Shown here: in pieces, positions 35,858 through 43,206 of the stretch | Numbering within the stretch: position 1 is the first letter of the stretch | How the letters are laid out: every line of letters begins with the position of its first letter | Source of the DNA: Flavobacterium terrisoli | GTDB lineage: Bacteria > Bacteroidota > Bacteroidia > Flavobacteriales > Flavobacteriaceae | Length of the DNA stretch: 64,000 bases | Assembly (NCBI RefSeq): GCF_030167905.1 | Contig: NZ_JARGNA010000009.1 | Location: forward strand, 1 to 64,000 | Reading direction: 5' to 3' | Translations under genes and position numbers: made by a program | The notes under the pieces: generated by a model | Told to the model about the DNA's origin: nothing | What the model saw: only the letters and a program-made list of their open reading frames with translations | The model's database searches: none

Positions 35858-37063
35858 TTACTTTTCAAACTTTCGAGAGTTATTGAATTTGTAAACGAAT
35901 AACATAATAACAAATGAAGCCAAAACCAAAAACAGGTAACTTATACTTAAATTCCTTTCATCTTTGGCTGGTATGAAATATACCATCATATAAGACAGGA
36001 AGGAAACAATTACAAACACCACTCCGCCTACCAGCCCGCCGGCTATACCCGCATTTTGGGGAAACTGCCCGAGGTTAAAGGTAAAGTAATTGTTAAAAGT
36101 ATAACCCGCACAAACATGTACTATAAATGCAAAGAATATCAGACTGTATACTGTCTCTACAAAGGTAATACTAACCAACATAATAACCACAAAAAGTAAT
36201 TGTATGATTAGATTGATGATTATCTTTTTGAGGAAAGGCCTGTTGATGGTCAGCTTTCCCAAAAGGCCACCCAACATCCAGGCAAAGCCGAGAATCAAGG
36301 AACAGTATCCTATAATCACAGGAGAGAAATTAAAATGATGTTCAATTATAAACGGTCCGGTAAGGTTGTAAACCATCACCATCGAATAAGCTAAGCCAAG
36401 CATAATCAAACCTAATGTAAAACTTGCGGTGGTTAACATCCGATAGTACACGCCCGCAATTTTCCGTAAATTAAATTCTGCAGCGACCGGTAGTGTTTCA
36501 CCACTGAAAATGTATTCTAAAATGGCGAGTGCACCCGCAATTGCTGCCAAAAAATAAAAGTTGAAGTTCCAGCCAAAACCAGTTTGCAGGAAACCTCCAA
36601 TAAAAGGCGCTATGATTGGTCCTGCCGACCAGATTATGGTAAAAATACTAAGATAATTTCGCAGTTGTTCACCTTCATATAAATCTACAAAGTAGGCACG
36701 TTTTGCTACAACGATTGTGGCTACGGTGAGACCGTGAATCGCGCGCATCAAGAAGATAACATAGATGTTTTGTGTAGTGGCAACCACAACGCAAGAAATA
36801 GCAAACAGAACCAGCGCGGCCAATCCAATTTTGAATCGTCCAAAGCTGTCAAGGATAGCGCCGATAAAAAGTTGGGAAAGCCCATAACTAATCAGAAATA
36901 TCGTAAGGGTCATTTGAACCTGTAAGCTTGTAACGTTCAGGTCTGCTCCCATTTGAGGAAGAGAAGGAATATAAATGTCGGTGGCAAAACCCGATAAAGG
37001 GATAATGGCAAATGCCAGGAATCTTGCAATATTTTGCTTAGTCTGTGGGCTCATAGAATTCAA
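35858..37063 (-). CDS. MFS multidrug transporter (Bcr/CflA-like)
   Basis: A 401-residue inner-membrane protein with twelve hydrophobic helices. The N-terminal PLSGFATDIYIPSLPQMGADL motif is characteristic of Bcr/CflA drug:proton antiporters. FGRFKIGLAALVLF matches the loop 2-3 motif. It sits in a group of AraC and SDR genes and could export the compounds they respond to; that is an inference. Confidence 0.88.
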   Translation of the reverse strand: MNSMSPQTKQNIARFLAFAIIPLSGFATDIYIPSLPQMGADLNVTSLQVQMTLTIFLISYGLSQLFIGAILDSFGRFKIGLAALVLFAISCVVVATTQNIYVIFLMRAIHGLTVATIVVAKRAYFVDLYEGEQLRNYLSIFTIIWSAGPIIAPFIGGFLQTGFGWNFNFYFLAAIAGALAILEYIFSGETLPVAAEFNLRKIAGVYYRMLTTASFTLGLIMLGLAYSMVMVYNLTGPFIIEHHFNFSPVIIGYCSLILGFAWMLGGLLGKLTINRPFLKKIIINLIIQLLFVVIMLVSITFVETVYSLIFFAFIVHVCAGYTFNNYFTFNLGQFPQNAGIAGGLVGGVVFVIVSFLSYMMVYFIPAKDERNLSISYLFLVLASFVIMLFVYKFNNSRKFEK

Positions 37064-37096
37064 AATTAGTATTTATAACTGTAGTATTTTGAAAAA

Positions 37097-37126
37097 GTAA
37101 AGCCCTTGGCGATACCAAGAGCTTTG
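37097..37126 (-). terminator. Hairpin terminator
   Basis: AAAGCCCTTGG pairs with CCAAGAGCTTT (one mismatch) between the VOC gene's 3' end and the MFS gene. Confidence 0.5.
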
Positions 37127-37142
37127 AAACTTTAATGTGAAA

Positions 37143-37682
37143 TTATTTTTTTACCACTTCAGAAAGCTCAATCATATTTCCCCAAGGGTCTTGAAAGAAT
37201 GCCAGCTTACGTCCAATTGCAGGAAGATAAAATGTTTCACCAATAATGGTTACGCCTCTTTTTTTCAATTCAGCAACTGTTTTATCTACACTTGCCACAT
37301 CCATACAAATATGGTGAAATCCGGCTTTTTCAAGGCTTTTGCCTAAGTCATCAAATACAATTGGTTCACTTAGTTTTCCACCTGCCAGAATCTCAACCCA
37401 AAAGTCGTTGGTATTGGCTGGTGCCAAATAGGCCAGCTTTTCATCAGCATATGGCCATTCGTGAATAATACGAAAATCCAATTTTTCTGTATACCATTTA
37501 ATGGCAGCATCATAATCTGGTACTCTGATACCAACATGGTTTCCGTTCAATTCAGCCAAAGGGCTTTTAGGGTTTAACGCCGGCATTTTAAATCCAGTGT
37601 CGTGTTTGTGGTTTTGTGCGCTTGCTGCAACAGCAAAAAATAAACCTAATGCGATGATTGTGTTTTTGAATAAATTTTTCAT
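37143..37682 (-). CDS. Secreted VOC-family protein
   Basis: A 179-residue protein with a signal peptide (GLFFAVAASAQ) and a vicinal-oxygen-chelate (glyoxalase-like) domain. Putative metal ligands are the histidine in LNGNHVGIRVPDYDAAIKWY, the glutamate in FWVEILAGG, HICMDVASVDKTV and the final MIELSEV glutamate. Relatives include lactoylglutathione lyases and dioxygenases. Export is unusual for such enzymes. The 19-bp motif lies 91 bp before the start. Confidence 0.85.
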   Translation of the reverse strand: MKNLFKNTIIALGLFFAVAASAQNHKHDTGFKMPALNPKSPLAELNGNHVGIRVPDYDAAIKWYTEKLDFRIIHEWPYADEKLAYLAPANTNDFWVEILAGGKLSEPIVFDDLGKSLEKAGFHHICMDVASVDKTVAELKKRGVTIIGETFYLPAIGRKLAFFQDPWGNMIELSEVVKK

Positions 37683-37772
37683 GATTTCTAAAATTTTAAA
37701 TTAGTAATTGATTTTGATAGGACAAAATTCCGCCGAAACACAATCTTTTTTTATACGAATACCACAGTCTTC

Positions 37773-37791
37773 ATTATGAAAATCAAAGATT
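37773..37791 (-). promoter_or_regulatory. 19-bp shared motif, copy 3
   Basis: ATTATGAAAATCAAAGATT, an exact match to 32847-32865, 91 bp upstream of the secreted VOC gene. Confidence 0.55.
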
Positions 37792-37890
37792 GGGCATAAT
37801 TTGTCATTTTGGATACAGACAAACTCACTTCAGCAACATCATTTCCACAGGTAAAAACTAAGTTTGTATCAAAATAATACATACTTATAA

Positions 37891-38223
37891 ATGGATATAA
37901 AATCATTTTTGGCGGATTGGTTGGAACTAAGTAATAATTATAATACAGAGAAGTACCTGGAAAAATACCATGAAGATGCAGTCCTTGATGATCCCTCAGT
38001 AGGTAAAACCTTTGCCGGGCATGAAGGAATTCGCGATTACTATACTACCTATTTTATAGAATATAAAACACATACCAAATTACTAGCATTAACTATCTCA
38101 GGCGAGACTGCCGATATGGAGGTCGAATTTACTGGTGATTTTCCCGGAGGACAGATTGGTGGAACTTTTAGTTTTACGTTTGAAAATGGCAAGATTTCAA
38201 AAGTAGTTGCTGAATTGAAATAA
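37891..38223 (+). CDS. SnoaL/NTF2-like protein
   Basis: A 110-residue single-domain NTF2-like protein: FLADWLELSNNYNTEKYLEKY, DAVLDDPSVGKTFAGHEGIRDYY and a C-terminal GQIGGTFSFTFENGKI. It has no signal peptide. It is related in size and fold to the one at 39694 and to the secreted one at 27565. Likely a small-molecule-binding protein or isomerase; substrate unknown. Confidence 0.8.
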   Translation: MDIKSFLADWLELSNNYNTEKYLEKYHEDAVLDDPSVGKTFAGHEGIRDYYTTYFIEYKTHTKLLALTISGETADMEVEFTGDFPGGQIGGTFSFTFENGKISKVVAELK

Positions 38224-38388
38224 TTCTTAAAGATTTACTTAAATAAAATCAGCAAAGTTTCCAGAAAACAATTTCGGGAACTGTTGCTATCTTATTGTGT
38301 AAAAAGAAAAATTTTCATTACGATTGGGCTGGGCAGAAAGTTTGTTGAACAGAATGACGATAAAAAAGTGATAACTAGTTCTTACATA

Positions 38389-38754
38389 TCAAGGATTCGA
38401 TTCTATACGTTTTAAGATAACCGACCTTAAACGCGCTTCATGCTCATCTCCCCAACCACCGATGGCTGCAATTACCGGAATCAGCGTTTTACCAAAATCC
38501 GTCAGGCTATACTCCACTTTAGGAGGCACAACCGGGTAAATTACCTTTGAAACCAATTCATGGTCTTCCAGTTCCTTCAATTGAATATTTAAAACCCTGC
38601 GGGAAGCATCCGGTATTTTGCGTTGCAATTCGCTTGGTCTTTGAAATCCTTCATTAATAAACCAAAGCAAACGTATCTTCCATTTGCCATAGAGCACTTC
38701 ACCTATTAGATCAAGGCCACAATTTAAGTTCGGTTTTGTTTTTCTCTCATACAT
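38389..38754 (-). CDS. HxlR family transcriptional regulator
   Basis: A 121-residue winged-helix regulator. It has the HxlR pattern: a leading cysteine (NCGLDLIGEVLYGKWKIRLLWF), RPSELQRKIPDASRRVLNIQLKELE as the recognition part, and the wing VPPKVEYSLTDFGKTL. HxlR proteins respond to aldehydes or oxidants in other bacteria. It is divergent from an SDR gene with an inverted repeat in between. Confidence 0.9.
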   Translation of the reverse strand: MYERKTKPNLNCGLDLIGEVLYGKWKIRLLWFINEGFQRPSELQRKIPDASRRVLNIQLKELEDHELVSKVIYPVVPPKVEYSLTDFGKTLIPVIAAIGGWGDEHEARLRSVILKRIESNP

Positions 38755-38788
38755 ACTACAAAAGTAAACCTATCTACCAATCCCTGCA

Positions 38789-38811
38789 ATAGGGGAAAAA
38801 TTTATCCCTAT
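38789..38811. promoter_or_regulatory. Candidate HxlR operator
   Basis: ATAGGG (38789-38794) and CCCTAT (38806-38811) form an inverted repeat with an 11-nt A/T centre in the divergent HxlR-SDR gap. The place and spacing fit a winged-helix dimer site. Confidence 0.4.
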
Positions 38812-38889
38812 GTGAATCGTAACTCCTTACTTGTGAGAAACTTACATACTTCAGAAATTTGTACCTAACAATTTTAAAACGAATACGAG

Positions 38890-39672
38890 ATGGATTATCA
38901 AAACGAATTATCAGGCAAAATTGCCTTAGTAACAGGAGGTACAAAAGGAGCTGGAAAGGCAATTGCAGAAAGACTATTACAGGCTGGAGCAACGGTTATT
39001 ATTACCGCAAGGAATGCCCCAGAAAAAGAAAACAGCAAACTGCATTTCATTCCGGCCGACTTGAGTAAGGCAGAAGGAACACAAAAAGTAATCAGCGAAG
39101 TGCTATCGGCTTACGGAAGGCTTGACATTTTGGTGAACAATCTTGGTTCTTCAACAACACCTGCCGGTGGCTTTACTGCATTATCTGATGAAGATTGGGA
39201 ATCGACCTTACAGGTTAATTTACTTGCTCCAGTACGATTGGACAGAGGATTTTTACCGCAAATGTTAGATCGAAAAAGCGGTGTCATTATTCACATCGCT
39301 TCTATCCAGGGTATATTACCATTGTACGACTCTACTTTGCCTTATGCAGCTGCAAAAGCAGGATTGAGAAATTACAGTAAAAGTTTATCAAATGAAGTTA
39401 CGCCCAAAGGCATCCGCGTGCTAACTGTTTCTCCAGGATGGATCAATACTGGAGCATCAAAAGCCTGGTTGGCTGAGATTGCAAGAAACGCCAATAATAC
39501 TGTAGAAGAGGCACAACAAGGTGTAATGGATGCATTAGGCGGAATACCTTACGGCAGACCTGCTGAGCCGGAAGAAGTAGCTGAATTGGTTGGTTTTCTT
39601 GTTTCTCCGAGAGCCAATTATTTATCAGGAACTGAATATGTAATCGATGGCGGTACAGTACCAACAATTTAA
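38890..39672 (+). CDS. Short-chain dehydrogenase/reductase
   Basis: A 260-residue FabG-like SDR. TGGTKGAGKAIAE forms the cofactor loop near residue 15, NNLGSS near 84 replaces NNAG, HIASIQGILP holds the serine, and YAAAK near 153 is the catalytic pair. It ends YVIDGGTVPTI, as in FabG-type enzymes. It is divergent from the HxlR gene and 21 nt ahead of a SnoaL-like gene, with which it probably forms an operon. Confidence 0.9.
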   Translation: MDYQNELSGKIALVTGGTKGAGKAIAERLLQAGATVIITARNAPEKENSKLHFIPADLSKAEGTQKVISEVLSAYGRLDILVNNLGSSTTPAGGFTALSDEDWESTLQVNLLAPVRLDRGFLPQMLDRKSGVIIHIASIQGILPLYDSTLPYAAAKAGLRNYSKSLSNEVTPKGIRVLTVSPGWINTGASKAWLAEIARNANNTVEEAQQGVMDALGGIPYGRPAEPEEVAELVGFLVSPRANYLSGTEYVIDGGTVPTI

Positions 39673-39693
39673 TAATCTTTAAAAATAATAACA

Positions 39694-40017
39694 ATGAACT
39701 TACCAAAAGTATTAACAGACTTGATTAAAGCACAGAACGAATTTGATGCTGTGACCTATGCCAATTTGTTTTCAGAAACTGCCGTAGTCTTTGACGAAGG
39801 TAAAACGCATAAGGGAAGACTTGAAATAGAGCGCTGGATTGATCACTCAAACAAGAATTATCAAGCTGTCATGAAACCATTGGAATATACCGAAAACGGC
39901 AGAACAAGCGTTTTATTAGCAGAATGCTCGGGCACATTTCCCGGAAGCCCAATTACATTAAAATTTCACTTTGATATCGTTGATGGACAAATTCAGCATT
40001 TAAAAATAACAGGATAA
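39694..40017 (+). CDS. SnoaL/NTF2-like protein
   Basis: A 107-residue NTF2-like protein: LIKAQNEFDAVTYANLFSET, AVVFDEGKTHKGRLEIERWI and FHFDIVDGQIQHLKITG. It is translated just after the SDR at 38890. A hairpin terminator follows. Substrate unknown. Confidence 0.8.
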   Translation: MNLPKVLTDLIKAQNEFDAVTYANLFSETAVVFDEGKTHKGRLEIERWIDHSNKNYQAVMKPLEYTENGRTSVLLAECSGTFPGSPITLKFHFDIVDGQIQHLKITG

Positions 40018-40041
40018 AAAATTAAGTAATATTCTTTACAT

Positions 40042-40078
40042 AAAAAGCATTGCAAGTAAATTGCAGTGCTTTTTTTAT
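40042..40078 (+). terminator. Terminator of the SDR-SnoaL pair
   Basis: AAAAGCATTGCAA pairs with TTGCAGTGCTTTT, followed by TTTATT. Confidence 0.75.
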
Positions 40079-40183
40079 TAAAAAAACTTCTAAAATCAGA
40101 GTGTTTAATTCCCGAATCACACACTACACTGTTTGATTCGGGAATTCTTCTTATATAGTTTTGCTGCTTTATTCTTTCACTGC

Positions 40184-41086
40184 ATGCAAAGCCAATCCTA
40201 CCCACAACGGATGAAAAACATTTACCAGATGCTATTCGAATTAGCAACTGGTAACTTAGCATACAGAATAGAACCAACAGAAAAGGATGATGAAATCGAT
40301 GAACTAAGCAGCGTACTTAATATCCTGGGGTTGACACTTCAAAATACTATTGAAAAATCAGGCTATGTTATCCCCTACTACAATTATCAAAGCGTTATCC
40401 AAAATACATTTATACTGAGCAAGGATTATAATATCAAAAGCTTTAATGCATCAGTCATTTCAAATCTCGGTTACAGTACGGACACTTTAAAAGAAAAGAC
40501 GTTTGATGAATTAATAACACCTCAATCATCAGATATTTGGCAAAGCATAAAACAAGAAATTCTAAACTATAAAGAATATCATTCCACAGCACAATTAGTT
40601 TTAATAACCGGCAATAAAAAGCTGCTCCCATTACACTTCACAATATCTAAATTACTTCAGAGTGATGAAATTCTGATAACTTCAGTTACAACCGTACTTC
40701 AGGATTCACTCGTTGATAGTTTTAGTTCAAACAATAAACCAACACCACGTCCAAAGGATTCAGTCATCATCCAAAATGTGTATAACTACATCATTAACAA
40801 TCTTGAAGAGCCACTTCCCTCTGTCAAAGCTTTAGCCAAAATGTTTGGGTCAAACGAATTCAAATTAAAAGAAGGATTCCGACATTTTTTCAATACAAGC
40901 ATTTACCAGCTCTACAACGAAGAACGCCTTAAAAAAGCGCACAATCTAATTCAACAAACTGATTTATCCTTAAAAGAAATCGCCTTCATGAGCGGTTTCA
41001 ACTCCTACCTCAACTTTTACAAAGCCTTCAAAAAAAGATACAATTACGCTCCCAGCGAACTCAGCAGGGTAATCGTTTTAGAATAG
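40184..41086 (+). CDS. PAS-AraC type transcriptional regulator
   Basis: About 300 residues. An N-terminal HAMP-like helix (MLFELATGNLAYRIEPTEKDDE) is followed by a PAS domain (FILSKDYNIKSFNASVISNL, FDELITPQ) and an AraC-type HTH (LPSVKALAKMFGSNEFKLKEG and SLKEIAFMSGFNSYLNFYKAF). The order is unlike that of normal AraC regulators and looks as if a membrane or signalling receiver part was lost. Starts at 40133, 40184 or 40211 are possible; I favour 40184 but am not certain. Confidence 0.75.
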   Translation: MQSQSYPQRMKNIYQMLFELATGNLAYRIEPTEKDDEIDELSSVLNILGLTLQNTIEKSGYVIPYYNYQSVIQNTFILSKDYNIKSFNASVISNLGYSTDTLKEKTFDELITPQSSDIWQSIKQEILNYKEYHSTAQLVLITGNKKLLPLHFTISKLLQSDEILITSVTTVLQDSLVDSFSSNNKPTPRPKDSVIIQNVYNYIINNLEEPLPSVKALAKMFGSNEFKLKEGFRHFFNTSIYQLYNEERLKKAHNLIQQTDLSLKEIAFMSGFNSYLNFYKAFKKRYNYAPSELSRVIVLE

Positions 41087-41149
41087 CCAAATTACTGATT
41101 TGCATATTGTTAACATTTTATATTATAGAATTTTACCCTTGTAATAAAA

Positions 41150-41280
41150 CTAGAGCTCCCCTCCTGTTTTAGGAGGGGTGTCCCGATAAATGGGTACGAG
41201 GTTGTCAAACTCAGCTTCTCAGTCACTCAGCCTCTAAAAACAAAACCTTAGTGCCTTAGCACCTCAAAACCTTAGCGCCT
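41150..41280. repeat. Low-complexity intergenic repeats
   Basis: CCCCTCCTGTTTTAGGAGGGG forms a hairpin (about 41158-41178), and the next 60 nt hold three copies of a CCTTAGYRCCT-like unit (near 41250-41282). This is typical Bacteroidota intergenic filler with no gene. Confidence 0.5.
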
Positions 41281-41286
41281 TTAATT

Positions 41287-42789
41287 ATGAAACTATCATC
41301 TGCCTTCAAAAAAAATCTCATTTACACAGTTGCATTATTGCACATCCTATTGTTCTCCTACGCAGCATTCAGTAAATTATCCGATTATGAAACTTTCACT
41401 ATCCAACTGGGACAATCTCCTTTACTTAGCGCTTTCGCCGGTTGGGTTTCTTGGTTCATTCCATTATTGGAAATTCTGCTTGCAATTTTATTAATGTTCA
41501 ATCGAACTCGCTTTTTTGCTTTAGTAAGTTCGTTCGGACTGATGATGATGTTCTCAGCCTATATCTATATAATCTTGCATTACAGCGAATTTGTTCCCTG
41601 CTCTTGCGGAGGCATTCTGGAAAAAATGACTTGGAATGAACATCTGGTATTTAATCTTTGCTTTTGCTTCTTATCTGCTTTCGCAATCATTGTGTCTTTA
41701 GCACAATTACCTCAACAGAATAAAGTTTGGAAAACAAGATATAAGATAATCTTGTTACTCTCAACAAGCGTTTTCGCCATTGGTATTGTACTATTGCTAT
41801 TCCTAAAATCAGAACAGATCATCCATCAGGAAAACAATTTTGTCCGTCGTTATCCACCACACCTTTATAATAAATCAGGACAACTAAATTTAAAATATGA
41901 CGGCTACTATTTTGCCGGTAGGGTAAATGATACAATCTATCTTGGAAACTATACAGCACCGCTTTCAATAGTGGCCATAAACAACAACTTGAAAATTATT
42001 GGTAATTACAAAATTCAACTCGACAATTATGAGTTGCCTTATCGAGCCGCTTTGATTCGCATTTCTCCACCATACTTCTTTCTAACCGATGGCACTGTTC
42101 CATGCATTTTCAGAGGTAGAATATCCAATTGGAGAGCAAATGAAATTCCGGGTATAAAAACGCACTTCTCAGTCTTTGAAACCATTGACTCCACGACAGC
42201 GGCTATCAGAAGTCGAAACCCAAAAAACAACGAAAGTATTCTCGGCCAACTAAAATTTTCTGCCGACACAACGATAGCATTTTGGAACCATACACTTTTA
42301 CAAAAACAAATCGATGGTGTTTTTGATTCTGACGGAATGCTAAGGTATAACCCCGAGAATCAAAAACTGGTCTACTCCTACTTTTATCGAAATCAATTTA
42401 TAGTAGCAGATAAGAATCTACAACTTTCTTATCGTGGTAATACGATCGACACCACTAAAACAGCTAAAATCAAAATAGCCACATTAAGCAATGGCGATAG
42501 GAAACTAGCAGGATCTCCTTTAATGGTCAATAAACTAATTAGCACTTCGGAAAATAATTTATTTGTCTATTCAAATCTTAAAGGACGCTATGAATCCAAC
42601 AAACTATGGAGGCAAACCTCTGTAATTGATGTCTATGACCTAAAAACAAAAAATTACAACTATAGCTTCTATGTCTATCACATCAACGGTAAAAAACCTC
42701 AGGAGATGTTCGCTACTAAGAACAAAGTGTATTTCATATTTGATAATACTATAGTAGCATATCAAATAGATCGTTCAGTTAGACGATAG
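41287..42789 (+). CDS. MauE/DoxX-type redox membrane protein with propeller-like domain
   Basis: A 500-residue protein. The first 170 residues hold four to five membrane spans with the MauE/DoxX pattern: a LSDYETFTIQLGQSPLL loop, and a periplasmic CSCGG motif in SEFVPCSCGGILEKMTW. The rest is extracytoplasmic and beta-rich, with blade-like repeats (YYFAGRVNDTIYLGN, DGMLRYNPENQKLVYSY). MauE proteins support disulfide formation in partner proteins. The next gene encodes a four-cysteine secreted peptide, an evident candidate partner. Confidence 0.75.
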   Translation: MKLSSAFKKNLIYTVALLHILLFSYAAFSKLSDYETFTIQLGQSPLLSAFAGWVSWFIPLLEILLAILLMFNRTRFFALVSSFGLMMMFSAYIYIILHYSEFVPCSCGGILEKMTWNEHLVFNLCFCFLSAFAIIVSLAQLPQQNKVWKTRYKIILLLSTSVFAIGIVLLLFLKSEQIIHQENNFVRRYPPHLYNKSGQLNLKYDGYYFAGRVNDTIYLGNYTAPLSIVAINNNLKIIGNYKIQLDNYELPYRAALIRISPPYFFLTDGTVPCIFRGRISNWRANEIPGIKTHFSVFETIDSTTAAIRSRNPKNNESILGQLKFSADTTIAFWNHTLLQKQIDGVFDSDGMLRYNPENQKLVYSYFYRNQFIVADKNLQLSYRGNTIDTTKTAKIKIATLSNGDRKLAGSPLMVNKLISTSENNLFVYSNLKGRYESNKLWRQTSVIDVYDLKTKNYNYSFYVYHINGKKPQEMFATKNKVYFIFDNTIVAYQIDRSVRR

Positions 42790-42865
42790 CTTAAAAGAAT
42801 CAGGAATAAGATCGAACACCTGTAGAAAAAAGTAGATCAAAATAAAAACTTTAAATTTTGAACGT

Positions 42866-43141
42866 ATGAAAAATTTAAAAATGGTTTTGTCTGTAGTACT
42901 TTTTGGTGCTGCGGCATTCGGAGCCTTTGCCACTACTGCATCTAATAATGCAGCAAAGTCAAAAGCGGTAGCAACAGTACCGGGCTACATCAAACAAGGA
43001 CCAACTTGTGTGTTTAAAAACAACTGTTCTGATGTGCAAACATTGGTACTTTGCACAGAAACACAAACGGGTGGTGCGCAAATTTTCGGTATGACCGATG
43101 CTACGCATTGTGCTATCGAATTGTGGAGACGTGCTAACTAA
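42866..43141 (+). CDS. DUF6520-like secreted cysteine peptide
   Basis: A 91-residue protein with a signal (LSVVLFGAAAFGAFATTASNN) and a mature part carrying four cysteines (GPTCVFKNNCSDV, LVLCTE, DATHCAI). Size and pattern match the DUF6520 family of Flavobacteriia, of unknown function. It lies 76 nt after a MauE-type redox gene and before genes for a peptidase and a SusCD pair. It may be an exported, disulfide-bonded peptide; that role is inferred. Confidence 0.7.
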   Translation: MKNLKMVLSVVLFGAAAFGAFATTASNNAAKSKAVATVPGYIKQGPTCVFKNNCSDVQTLVLCTETQTGGAQIFGMTDATHCAIELWRRAN

Positions 43142-43156
43142 AAAGTAAAGCAGTCA

Positions 43157-43193
43157 AAAAAAGCAGTTCTCTTTTAAGGGAACTGCTTTTCAT
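43157..43193. terminator. Hairpin terminator
   Basis: AAAAGCAGTTC (43159-43169) pairs with GAACTGCTTTT (43180-43190) between convergent genes. Confidence 0.8.
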
Positions 43194-43206
43194 TAAAAAC
43201 GGTCTA

